Assembly: GCF_033955345.1 (NCBI RefSeq)
Contig: NZ_CP138332.1
Location: 1,984,001-2,048,000 of the forward strand
DNA: 64,000 nucleotides
Source of the DNA: Sphingobacterium bambusae
GTDB taxonomy: Bacteria > Bacteroidota > Bacteroidia > Sphingobacteriales > Sphingobacteriaceae
Reading direction: 5' to 3'
A program made the position numbers and the translations under genes. Of the stretch, positions 23,460 through 31,886 are shown piece by piece (within the stretch, counting starts at the first letter, position 1; each line of letters opens with the position of its first letter). The notes under the pieces are model-generated. The model saw only the letters and a list, made by a program, of their open reading frames with translations, searched no databases and was not told the origin of the DNA.

Positions 23460-25805
23460 ATGATCAACATATACTACAGGCTTTTTGCCCTTGTTCTTTT
23501 CCTCTCACCTATCCTTTTATTTGCGCAGAACAACCTCAGCGGCACCGTCACCACAGCACAGGGAGAGCCCGTTATGCAGGCAACCGTGCTCGTCGAGGGC
23601 AGCAGCATTGCCGCGGCCACCGATAGCCAAGGAAAGTTCACCCTAATGAAAGTACCACAAGACAAATCGACCATAGTGATCCGTGCGGTAGGCTATCAAA
23701 CCAGCAAAAAGGTATTAACAGCAGCACAGAAAAGCGTCCCTATCCTCATCCAGCTGCAGGAAGACAACTTAGCGATCAACGAAGTGGTGGTCAGCGCCAC
23801 ACGCTACGGTATCGACCGACGTGAAGCCCCCGTTGTTGTCAACGTGCTCGGCCCGAAACTTTTTAACGCGACGCAGTCTGTCGCCATGTCGGAAACATTG
23901 GCCTACCAGCCCGGTGTGCGCGTAGAGAACAACTGTCAAAACTGTGGCTTTTCCCAAGTGCGGCTAAACGGACTCGAAGGAGCCTATTCGCAGATACTTA
24001 TCAACAGCCGCTCGGTATTCAGCGCTCTAAACAGCGTCTATGGCCTCGACCAAATCCCGACCAGCATGATCGACCGCATCGAAGTCGTGCGCAGTGGTGG
24101 ATCAGCCCTATTTGGTGCCAACGCTATTGCCGGGACGATCAACATCATCACCAAAGATCCCGTGGAAAACGATTGGCAGATCAAATCCACCAACTCGCTT
24201 ACCGGCGGAAGCTCCTGGGATAATACCCTCGACTTTAACACCTCTTTTGTGGAGGACGACCTCATGAATGGGGTTACGTTCTACGGTATGCACCGCGACC
24301 GCCAGCCTTGGGACGCCAACGGCGATGGATTTACCGAAATAACCAAGCTGCGCAACACAACCTTCGGTGCCAAGGCTTTCTTCAAGCCTTCGGAATTTGA
24401 TAAAATAACCGTCGACATGAGCGTGCTCAACGAGTTCCGTCGCGGGGGCGACCGCCTCGATTTGGCGCCGCACTTCAGCGACATCACCGAGCAGATACAG
24501 ACCAACTCCATCATTGGTGGCATCACCTATGACCATTACTCCAAAGATTGGAAACATAAGCTATCGCTCTACGCTTCGGCGCAAAAAAGCAAGCGCGATA
24601 GCTACTACGGTGGCCTTGGTGGCGCTCGTACGCATCAGGATAGTGTAGTTGCGGCCAACTCTTATGGCACAACCGACGACTTTGCTATGGTGGCCGGCGC
24701 ACAGTACAACTACAACTTCGAGCGCGATGTGTTCACCGCAGGTGTAGAATACAATGGAAACCGTACCGAAGACCAAATTCCGGCCTACCAGCGCAGCATC
24801 GATCAACGTACGCATGCCGTAGGCACCTATGCACAGTATGAGTGGAAGCTGCTTGACCAACTGAAGGCCCTAATGGGTGCACGCTACGACTACACCTATG
24901 TGGACGGCACCTATCAACTGCTAAGCAACACGCGTCGCTCAGACCAAAGCTTTGGCACCTTGAGTCCACGCCTAACCATCTTATACGACATCACCGAGGC
25001 CTTGCAGTTTCGCGGTGGTTATGCGCGTGGCTTCCGCGCGCCTCAAGCCTTCAACGAGGATATGCACGTCACCTCTATCGGCGGACAGCAGGTATTTGTG
25101 TTGATGGGCGAAAACTTAGAAACAGAATATTCCAACGCCTATACCGGCTCGCTGAACTATACGCGTAATTTTGGCAACACGCAGGCCAGCCTATTGGTCG
25201 AGGGATTTTTCACCGATTTGCAAAATCCGTTCACCACGGTAATGACCTCCGAAGAGGCGGACATTATCTTACAGGAAATGCGCAATGGTAGCCGATCCAG
25301 CGTATATGGAAGTAATATCGAGCTAAGCGTCGCTCCATCCAGCGCACTGAGTATCCAGGCGGGAGGAACCATACAACGCGCCAAATACAGCGAAGAGCAA
25401 CTCATCTTTGAAGGCGAGACCGATGCCGACGATATCCGCACGACACGCTATATGCGCACGCCCAACGTGTATGGGTATTTGAATACCAACATCAAAGCGA
25501 CCAAGCAATTCGCCGTCGATGTGACGGGCGTATACACGGGTGGCATGCTTGTACCGCACTACCAAACGGATGGCCGCATGATCGTTAAGGATGCACCAGA
25601 CTTCATGGAGCTCAACCTCCGCCTAGGCTACACCTTTGCCGTTAAGAAAAACTTCAATGTAGAAGTGTTCACTGGCGTGCAGAATATGTTCAACGCCTTC
25701 CAAAAAGATTTTGATACCGGCCCATTTCGGGATTCCGACTATGTATATGGACCTACTAAACCGCGCACCTACACGTTCGGCGTGAAGATAGGCCATTTCC
25801 ATTAA
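23460..25805 (+). CDS. TonB-dependent outer-membrane receptor with carboxypeptidase-like regulatory domain
   Basis: This 781-residue protein has a signal peptide (to about residue 22), a CarboxypepD_reg-like domain (about 25-105), a plug domain (about 118-230; SQVRLNGLEG, then SGGSALFGANAIAGTINI) and a 22-strand barrel ending in YTFGVKIGHFH, with a C-terminal aromatic-rich strand. The plug carries a cysteine pair, NNCQNCGFSQV. It lacks SusC features and has no SusD partner, so it resembles metal or siderophore receptors rather than glycan receptors. With the His-rich protein upstream and thioredoxin downstream, copper or zinc uptake is an inference. Confidence 0.85.
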   Translation: MINIYYRLFALVLFLSPILLFAQNNLSGTVTTAQGEPVMQATVLVEGSSIAAATDSQGKFTLMKVPQDKSTIVIRAVGYQTSKKVLTAAQKSVPILIQLQEDNLAINEVVVSATRYGIDRREAPVVVNVLGPKLFNATQSVAMSETLAYQPGVRVENNCQNCGFSQVRLNGLEGAYSQILINSRSVFSALNSVYGLDQIPTSMIDRIEVVRSGGSALFGANAIAGTINIITKDPVENDWQIKSTNSLTGGSSWDNTLDFNTSFVEDDLMNGVTFYGMHRDRQPWDANGDGFTEITKLRNTTFGAKAFFKPSEFDKITVDMSVLNEFRRGGDRLDLAPHFSDITEQIQTNSIIGGITYDHYSKDWKHKLSLYASAQKSKRDSYYGGLGGARTHQDSVVAANSYGTTDDFAMVAGAQYNYNFERDVFTAGVEYNGNRTEDQIPAYQRSIDQRTHAVGTYAQYEWKLLDQLKALMGARYDYTYVDGTYQLLSNTRRSDQSFGTLSPRLTILYDITEALQFRGGYARGFRAPQAFNEDMHVTSIGGQQVFVLMGENLETEYSNAYTGSLNYTRNFGNTQASLLVEGFFTDLQNPFTTVMTSEEADIILQEMRNGSRSSVYGSNIELSVAPSSALSIQAGGTIQRAKYSEEQLIFEGETDADDIRTTRYMRTPNVYGYLNTNIKATKQFAVDVTGVYTGGMLVPHYQTDGRMIVKDAPDFMELNLRLGYTFAVKKNFNVEVFTGVQNMFNAFQKDFDTGPFRDSDYVYGPTKPRTYTFGVKIGHFH

Positions 25806-25868
25806 CAATAGGCAGCGATGAGGGATAGTAGCAATCATCCCTCATCGCCTCCTAAAAAACAGTACGAC

Positions 25869-26336
25869 ATGAAACGATACCTGATTACCCTCCTTGCCTT
25901 CTGCGTCAGCATGCAAACCTATGCCCAACATCGGGAGGCGGTCAAGTGGATCTCCTTTGAACAACTATCGGAAGCGTTACGTGTAGATCCAAAACCCGTG
26001 TTCCTGTTTTTCCATACCGACTGGTGCGTGTATTGCCGAAAGATGGACAGCGCGGTGTTCACGGATCCGAAAATCATACATACCCTCAACAACGACTATC
26101 ACGCTGTTCGCTTTGATGCGGAAAGTGTAGACAGCCTGTCCTTCGACGGACAGATCCTGACCAACAAGCGCTCCAAGAAAAGAAGAGGAAGCTACCACGA
26201 TATTGCCAAAATCTTGGCAGCACGCCATGGCGATTTTATATTCCCCACCACATTGATACTAAGCCCCGACTTCACGGTAAAGCAGCGCTATTTTGAATAT
26301 TTGAGTCCTGAGAAACTGTCGAACGCCCTGCAATAG
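25869..26336 (+). CDS. Periplasmic thioredoxin-like protein
   Basis: This 155-residue protein has a signal peptide (residues 1-20, ending TYAQ) and a thioredoxin fold with the redox motif WCVYC (about residues 51-55) in FFHTDWCVYCRKMD. The cis-Pro region is FPTTLIL. It follows the TonB receptor by 63 bases and is likely cotranscribed. It could reduce cysteines in the receptor plug (CQNC) or in a metal carrier; this is inference. Confidence 0.8.
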   Translation: MKRYLITLLAFCVSMQTYAQHREAVKWISFEQLSEALRVDPKPVFLFFHTDWCVYCRKMDSAVFTDPKIIHTLNNDYHAVRFDAESVDSLSFDGQILTNKRSKKRRGSYHDIAKILAARHGDFIFPTTLILSPDFTVKQRYFEYLSPEKLSNALQ

Positions 26337-26525
26337 CTTTGCGAGGGTATAGTTTGTTTGAGGTTTTTGCAAAAAATATAGAAAATAAATTACTCCAATC
26401 AAAACGAAAACCTGAAACGAAACTATATTGTATATTTATCAATATAATTAACAAATCATTTTGTAAGCAATCAGCATGTAAAGACCACGTATATTTGTTT
26501 GCATATGTAACCCTATTTCGTATTT

Positions 26526-27404
26526 ATGATCAAGCAACACATACTGATTCTTGCACTGATTCTAGCCTGTGGTTTTCGTGCCCACTCTCAAGAGAAGCTG
26601 CAGATCAACGTTGCATCCGGTATTTCCATACAGGATTTTAGTTGGTCCATAGCAGGCAATGCCGACGGAACAAACCCAAATATATTATCTGAATTAAAGT
26701 ACCAGAATATTGTCGGTTTAGGCCTCAGCGTAAACGGAAATTATAAAATTCTTCCAAAGACAAGCGTTATTTTGACGATTGAAAACAGGCAAACCCTTAG
26801 CGGAACAGGCAGTGACATTGACTATCAACATGACAACCGAACAACTCCAACTTATGAACTACATTTTAACAGCTCCAAAGGAGGTATGCAGCATCTACAA
26901 ACAGGACTCGCCTACAATCTCTATAAAAATCCTTTTGTAACAGTCGATGCAAACGTCTCTTACATAAATACCTCCCAAACTTTTTCCATGACCTCGTCAT
27001 CGGTGCCAAATCTTGACACCTGGTACAGCACACGCCAACAGGGTGTACAAGTTGGCACATCCTTCCATACGCATCTAGGAAGCAAACTACAGGCATTAGC
27101 AACTTTATCCTACGCCCTTGTTGATTATACGGGAATAGGAAACTGGAACTTAATCCCTACGTTTGAACATCCCGTCAGTTTTATGCAAGAAAGCAACGGA
27201 GCTCATTATGGCGGCTCTGCAGGACTATCCACAAAAATATCCTCCCGGATTTCTTTCTATATAGCGGGAGGATATTTTGCACAACAAATAAATGCCGGAA
27301 GAGACCGAACTTTCTTACGAAACGGAGTAAGACAGGTAACGAGATTTAATGGAAGCCGAGCGGCATCCATCGGATCCAGTCTTGGACTACAGATTAACCT
27401 ATAA
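26526..27404 (+). CDS. Outer-membrane beta-barrel protein, faintly omptin-like
   Basis: This 292-residue protein has a signal peptide (ending RAHSQ) and alternating strand patterns through to a C-terminal SSLGLQINL strand. The layout of strands and loops (FSWSIAG early, GSDIDYQHDN in the middle, and a late WNLIPTFEHP before a SNGAHYGGSAGL strand) recalls omptin outer-membrane proteases. However, the expected His-Asp catalytic pair is not convincing at the late loop. It may be an unrelated porin-like barrel. It lies at the left end of an AT-rich stretch, convergent with the HEIGH peptidase gene. Confidence 0.55.
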   Translation: MIKQHILILALILACGFRAHSQEKLQINVASGISIQDFSWSIAGNADGTNPNILSELKYQNIVGLGLSVNGNYKILPKTSVILTIENRQTLSGTGSDIDYQHDNRTTPTYELHFNSSKGGMQHLQTGLAYNLYKNPFVTVDANVSYINTSQTFSMTSSSVPNLDTWYSTRQQGVQVGTSFHTHLGSKLQALATLSYALVDYTGIGNWNLIPTFEHPVSFMQESNGAHYGGSAGLSTKISSRISFYIAGGYFAQQINAGRDRTFLRNGVRQVTRFNGSRAASIGSSLGLQINL

Positions 27405-27474
27405 AAGATATAATATCTAGTTTTACAAAAAACCGGTAAACGACAAGCTTGACGCAAAAATTGGTATTCATAGT

Positions 27475-28320
27475 TTACGGATTAAATATATTCGTCGATA
27501 CATACCGAATTGCAAGTCTATCACCGACAGTAAAGCCGCTTCCCCAACTTCTGCCACAACTATTGCCATTAAAAATTGAAGACGGATCAGGATTTAAGGA
27601 CGTATTATTTGTATTGGGAACTGTATATGCGCCGTAAGTGATTGGGCTACCATCACGATTAGTAATCGAAAAGAATTCACCTTCTCCATATTGTCTCCAA
27701 TTGGTATGTCTTATGCCAATAGCATGGCCTATCTCGTGAGCAATCAGTGTTCTCCTTTGAGAAGCATTTAAGTTTCTCCACTGGAACAAGTTAATATTAA
27801 CTGATTCTCCTACAACTAATTCAATAGTAGCTATACCCCAGTTCATTGTTGGCCATGAAGCAAATCCACAGATCGTACTAGATTCATTATATCCGCGAAA
27901 AACTAAGTCAGCTCCAGCTTCAGTGTAAACTCGTGTCATAGTAACGCGATTGGGCATGACGTTCCTTATTTCACTAATACCGCTTAGGACGTCTCTATGG
28001 TGAGTTAAGGAGTTCGCAATAAAGTAAGTAAACGAACGCAATAGATACCCTAACGCACCAATACTATTTGGTCGAATAACCGCCTGTCTAGGCTGCGTTT
28101 TAAAAAGCTCCGACCTTTTTAATAGAATATCTTCCTCGACAAAGATATCTTCTCCTTTAATAATCGCCGTCGCTGTATCAAAACCAAGTTTAATGAGAGC
28201 AGCTTTCACATTCGACAGGTCCTCTTGCTCCTTTGAGACGACTGCGAGATTTTCTTTTTTACAGGACTGGACAATAATTGCACATAGTAATCCAGCGATA
28301 AATAAAACTTTAAACTTCAT
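27475..28320 (-). CDS. HEIGH-type (M57-like) zinc metallopeptidase lipoprotein
   Basis: This 281-residue protein has a signal peptide and a lipobox (VQSC), so it is probably envelope- or surface-anchored. The metzincin-like zinc motif HEIGHAIGIRH starts at residue 195 (HExxHxxGxxH), giving three zinc histidines and the catalytic Glu. A SITYGAY segment follows where metzincins have a Met-turn-like region. This matches the 'dual-action HEIGH' peptidase group common in Bacteroidota. The target is unknown. The ATG at 28320 was chosen over an upstream in-frame start, because it places the signal peptide correctly. Confidence 0.82.
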   Translation of the reverse strand: MKFKVLFIAGLLCAIIVQSCKKENLAVVSKEQEDLSNVKAALIKLGFDTATAIIKGEDIFVEEDILLKRSELFKTQPRQAVIRPNSIGALGYLLRSFTYFIANSLTHHRDVLSGISEIRNVMPNRVTMTRVYTEAGADLVFRGYNESSTICGFASWPTMNWGIATIELVVGESVNINLFQWRNLNASQRRTLIAHEIGHAIGIRHTNWRQYGEGEFFSITNRDGSPITYGAYTVPNTNNTSLNPDPSSIFNGNSCGRSWGSGFTVGDRLAIRYVSTNIFNP

Positions 28321-28704
28321 AATACATATGTTTATATGGTAAAACAATGGTTAAATATAAACACATTTTGTTTCAAAAAATATTGATTAAAAACATTTTA
28401 TACAGAAAAAAAATACTGCAGTAAATTCAAAACAAACAACTAAAAATCAGATTTTTAAACAAATAAAAAACTATATTCCAAATAAAAAATCTGATATAAT
28501 TACAAATAACAAAATCGCTATAAATTTCCCGATAGTAAATTCACCAAAACATTTCTATCAAATAACTTCTAAGCTTCGTCACAACCAATAGTCGTTACAT
28601 TTCATTTAAACTATCCATTAAAACTATTCATCATTTTTTTTATGTTTGCTGTAGCAAAACGGCAAACATATCGTTCTAACCACAAAATGTATTCAAATAA
28701 TTTT
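28321..28704. other. AT-rich intergenic region between divergent lipoprotein genes
   Basis: This 384-base gap is markedly richer in A and T than its neighbours, with many A-runs. It must hold the divergent promoters of the HEIGH peptidase and the first FKBP-like gene, but no clear TTG / TAnnTTTG pair stands out. No RNA gene or repeat was recognised. Confidence 0.5.
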
Positions 28705-29319
28705 ATGAACATCCTACCTAAACTAGCAATTATCGTTACACTCGCTGTGGCAACTTTTTCATCTTGTTCAAAAAACAATGATCTAGATTACGAAAAAGCA
28801 CTAGAAGAACAACGAATTCAAGACTCCATCAATAACGCTCGCATACAGAAACTACTGAAAGAACAAGCTCCGGCGATCAAAGCTTTTGCGGACGCGAATT
28901 TGGTGAATGCGAAACTGGATACGGCTACCGGTATATGGTACCAATTAGTTCAAGCTGGAGATGATGCATCCTATACCTATATGGTGATGAACAATTCACT
29001 CGTCGTCCCTAACATTACGGCCAAGTATAAAGGCACCTTACTTGACGGGACAGTTTTCGATCAATCACCGATTGATAAGGACTTTACCTCGTCTTTGCGT
29101 AATGTAATCGGCGCATGGCAATTGGCTTTCTTCCCTAAATCGATTAGTGTTAATGGAAATACCTACAAGGTGGGAGGTTTGACAACGAACGGATTAAAAA
29201 AAGGAGGTAAAATCAAGTTTGTTACCCCCTCTCCTTGGGCTTATGATGCGCAATCTATGGACAAAATTCCGGCCAATTCACCGCTATATTTTGAGCTCGA
29301 CGTCGTTGATGTTAAATAA
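28705..29319 (+). CDS. FKBP-type peptidylprolyl isomerase, lipoprotein
   Basis: This 204-residue protein has a signal peptide and a lipobox (FSSC). After a Glu/Lys-rich linker helix, the FKBP domain (about 75-204) keeps the core: AKYKGTLLDGTVFDQS, VIGAWQLAF, PSPWAYD and LYFELDVVDV. Most active-site positions of FKBPs (Tyr, Phe-Asp, Trp, Tyr, Phe) are present. It has an insertion before the GL..GLKKGGK region. It probably assists folding of exported proteins. The start is uncertain: ATGs at 28642, 28687 and 28705 are in frame, and 28705 gives the best signal peptide. Confidence 0.8.
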   Translation: MNILPKLAIIVTLAVATFSSCSKNNDLDYEKALEEQRIQDSINNARIQKLLKEQAPAIKAFADANLVNAKLDTATGIWYQLVQAGDDASYTYMVMNNSLVVPNITAKYKGTLLDGTVFDQSPIDKDFTSSLRNVIGAWQLAFFPKSISVNGNTYKVGGLTTNGLKKGGKIKFVTPSPWAYDAQSMDKIPANSPLYFELDVVDVK

Positions 29320-29399
29320 AAATAAATAATAAATCGTGCTGTTGTAGCATGCTAACAAAAAACAGCGTTATATTCAATTGAAAAAGACTAGAGATATTT

Positions 29400-30047
29400 A
29401 TGAAAAATCTATTTAAACCATTAATCGCATTCGCTGTAGTTGCAACTACCTTCACGGCCTGCATGGACAAAGGTGACGACATTGACTATGAAGGTCAGGC
29501 TTTGGCTGAAGAGAGAAGATTCGATTCTGTATTAAATTCACAAAGAAACGCGATACAAGCCTATGTCGCAGCCGAATTTACGAACCCTGTGACAGATACT
29601 ACATCTATAAATTTGCCAAGATTGGGCAAGAAGGTAACTCGTGGAATGTACTATGAGATATTATCTGCACCGTCTAACAATACGTATGAATACAAATACA
29701 GCGGTAGCGGATTTGTTGTCCCAACTGTAAAATTGAAATATTCCGTATCGACATTAAGCAAAACCGTTGTTCAAAGCGATGCTACAGGTGGAACTTACAC
29801 ATTGAACTACAATAATGCGGCATTCAGCTTCGTTTGGCTTTACTCATTTTACCCTTATTCAATTTCTTACAACGGCAATCAAGTAAAAATCGACCAATTG
29901 GGAGGACTTACAAAGGACGGACTGAAAACAGGAAGTAAGTTTCGCGTGATTTCTCCGTCAATTTGGACAGAGACCAACGCTTCATCATCGACTATCCCTG
30001 CAAACCAACCTTTGGTTTACGAATTTGAAGTAATTTCCATTGAGTAA
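29400..30047 (+). CDS. FKBP-like lipoprotein with degenerate active site (paralogue of the upstream gene)
   Basis: This 215-residue lipoprotein (lipobox FTAC) is a diverged tandem paralogue of the gene at 28705. Shared landmarks are DDIDYE, the SYNGNQVKIDQLGGLTKDGLK insertion and the end LVYEFEVISIE. The FKBP residues are mostly lost: the VFDQS equivalent reads VVQSD, and the PSPWAYD equivalent reads PSIWTET. It may keep a chaperone or binding role without isomerase activity. A terminator follows at 30068. Confidence 0.7.
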   Translation: MKNLFKPLIAFAVVATTFTACMDKGDDIDYEGQALAEERRFDSVLNSQRNAIQAYVAAEFTNPVTDTTSINLPRLGKKVTRGMYYEILSAPSNNTYEYKYSGSGFVVPTVKLKYSVSTLSKTVVQSDATGGTYTLNYNNAAFSFVWLYSFYPYSISYNGNQVKIDQLGGLTKDGLKTGSKFRVISPSIWTETNASSSTIPANQPLVYEFEVISIE

Positions 30048-30067
30048 TAATATTATAAATACATTAA

Positions 30068-30098
30068 CAAAAAGCTATCCTTAGAGATAGCTTTTTTT
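30068..30098 (+). terminator. Terminator after the second FKBP-like gene
   Basis: A stem AAAGCTATC / GATAGCTTT with a 6-base loop is followed by TTTT. It also sits ahead of the convergent gldB stop. Confidence 0.8.
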
Positions 30099-30126
30099 GT
30101 TGTCAATCAGTTTACATAATGCTCTC

Positions 30127-31158
30127 CTACTTCCCTTTAAACTTCGATTTCGTCAATATATCCTGTGCATCGGTATTGGCTAGCAACTGCGCTAAAGTAA
30201 TTTCAGGGTTTCGCTCCATATATTGTCGCACAATTTGCCAGCCTAAATACGTTCCGAGCTTCGGTGCCGACTCATTATTTTCGCCGAGCTCGGCGGTGAA
30301 CGGTCCTTCCGTGAAATAGCGCTGTATACGAAGATAATCCGTACTGTAGAGCAGATCTTCCTGCAGAAACCAAGCCCACACTTCCGGCTGATAAGCTTTG
30401 GCCCATTGCAACTGCGCATCGCTGTAGCCAATCTTAAGCGTATCTGCCGTATGGGGCAACATAGAGTCCAATGCCAAAAGCAATTTCCCTTCGTAAAGCA
30501 TATGTTGCAGCGTATTTCTATCGGTTTCACCTTGTGGGATGAGCTCCTGTCGCAATACACTTTCCACAACACGGGGTGCGATGTATGCGGGAGCAAAGCG
30601 CTTGGAAAGATAGCGCGGAATAGTCTTCACCAAGGCAGGATAAAACTCCGAATCGGCGCCGAGAAACATATCGAGGCCGATGCCAATATACCCTTCCCCA
30701 ATGGGTACCTGTACAGAAAAGCCCGAGAAAAAGGAGATAAAGCGCGGCACCGTGTAATTGGGAAAGTAATATTTTACGTACTTGAATGCTTGCGTGAGCT
30801 CTTTCTCCTGCTGTTTCATATCGGGGTATACCTTTGCGACAGCAGCTTTTAGCGCAAGGAAGTCTTTTTGCTGCACAATGTAAGCCAGATTCTTCTCTAC
30901 GGTTTGTGGATCTCGCGGATCGCCTGCCTCCAGCATAAAGGGAACATAATCCGCATAAAAAGCACCATAGCTGGATGACCAGCGCGCATTTGCAGTAGCC
31001 AACTCTTCAGGCTCTACCTTACTCAAGGCCTGATCAAACCGTTCTATTTTAATATCTACGGGAATATGATCCACAGGAGGCAATTTCTTTTCCTGCCGAC
31101 AGCCTGCGCTGCAGAGCAGCATAACAAACAGAGCGAACGGTATGATCTTTTTTGGCAT
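30127..31158 (-). CDS. gldB: Gliding motility lipoprotein GldB
   Basis: This 343-residue lipoprotein (lipobox SAGC) matches GldB: an IPVDIKIERFDQAL start, the central YVKYYFPNYTVPRFISFFSGF segment written here in parts, then GLDMFLG and KRFAPAYIAPRVVESVLRQ. GldB is needed for gliding in flavobacteria, and many non-gliding Bacteroidota also carry it. It lies divergent from the PorT-like gene and nadE, a neighbourhood that recurs in the phylum. Confidence 0.85.
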   Translation of the reverse strand: MPKKIIPFALFVMLLCSAGCRQEKKLPPVDHIPVDIKIERFDQALSKVEPEELATANARWSSSYGAFYADYVPFMLEAGDPRDPQTVEKNLAYIVQQKDFLALKAAVAKVYPDMKQQEKELTQAFKYVKYYFPNYTVPRFISFFSGFSVQVPIGEGYIGIGLDMFLGADSEFYPALVKTIPRYLSKRFAPAYIAPRVVESVLRQELIPQGETDRNTLQHMLYEGKLLLALDSMLPHTADTLKIGYSDAQLQWAKAYQPEVWAWFLQEDLLYSTDYLRIQRYFTEGPFTAELGENNESAPKLGTYLGWQIVRQYMERNPEITLAQLLANTDAQDILTKSKFKGK

Positions 31159-31182
31159 CCTTGCTAATTTTTTGTGTTACGA

Positions 31183-31190
31183 CAAAAGTA
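31183..31190 (-). promoter_or_regulatory. Candidate -7 element of the gldB promoter
   Basis: The minus strand reads TACTTTTG, an exact TAnnTTTG and the same octamer as upstream of prfA, 25 bases before the gldB start. No clear -33 element is visible. Confidence 0.35.
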
Positions 31191-31223
31191 ATTATTAATT
31201 TTACATATATAAATCCGTTAGCA

Positions 31224-31865
31224 ATGACTCCATATTTCAAATTTTTATTTTTTCCCGTCCTTTTCTTCCTTTTCTCCGTTCATACTACGAAAGCACAGTA
31301 TTACAGTTACGATAAGAACATCTCCTTGGGACTAACGTTTAGTCCGAACATGAGCTGGTTAAACTATCAAGATGGGGATAGTCGCGAGAGCAGCCCGAAA
31401 GTAGGCTACGCTTATGGTCTTGTAGCCGATCTGGGATTTGCCCGCAACTATTACTTCTCAACAGGACTACTGATCAACACACTGTACAGCCAGTCTACTG
31501 CCAACGGAAATGCAGACCTAGTGGAGGATAAAACGTATCGCCTACAATATGCAGAAGTGCCTTTAGCCATCAAGCTAAAGACCAATGTGGGAGGTGCCGC
31601 TCGTTTTTACGGACAATTCGGATTCACCGCAGGCGTTAAGGTTTCCGGAAAAGAGCGCGTAGAAACATCTACAGGCTATCGCGCTATCGATGGCGATGAC
31701 ATCTTTAGGCTCGGATTGTTGATCGGTGCTGGCGCCGAATGGAGGCTGACAAACAGCCTATCGGCCATGACCGGCTTATCGTACAATAATGGCTTTACCC
31801 GCACAATGAGAGATGGTAGCCCCAAGCTATCCTATTGCGCATTGAACATTGGCTTATTATTTTAA
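31224..31865 (+). CDS. PorT-like outer-membrane beta-barrel protein
   Basis: This 213-residue protein has a signal peptide (residues 1-24, ending TKAQ). The barrel pattern begins SLGLTFSPNMSWL and contains LQYAEVPLAIKLKT and YGQFGFTAGVKVSG, characteristic of the PorT/outer-membrane-barrel-2 family. PorT belongs to the type IX secretion machinery in some species, but related barrels have other roles. The ATG at 31224 was preferred to an upstream non-ATG start. It ends 21 bases before nadE and is likely cotranscribed. Confidence 0.75.
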   Translation: MTPYFKFLFFPVLFFLFSVHTTKAQYYSYDKNISLGLTFSPNMSWLNYQDGDSRESSPKVGYAYGLVADLGFARNYYFSTGLLINTLYSQSTANGNADLVEDKTYRLQYAEVPLAIKLKTNVGGAARFYGQFGFTAGVKVSGKERVETSTGYRAIDGDDIFRLGLLIGAGAEWRLTNSLSAMTGLSYNNGFTRTMRDGSPKLSYCALNIGLLF

Positions 31866-31886
31866 GGAACATTGACTTTACAAACG

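Noticed and set aside
26339..26641. 100-codon plus-strand frame before the outer-membrane barrel gene
   Set aside because: It overlaps the signal peptide region of the barrel gene in another frame and has no domain or signal.
28321..28704. Insertion sequence or phage remnant in the AT-rich gap
   Set aside because: No inverted terminal repeats, target duplications or transposase fragments were seen.
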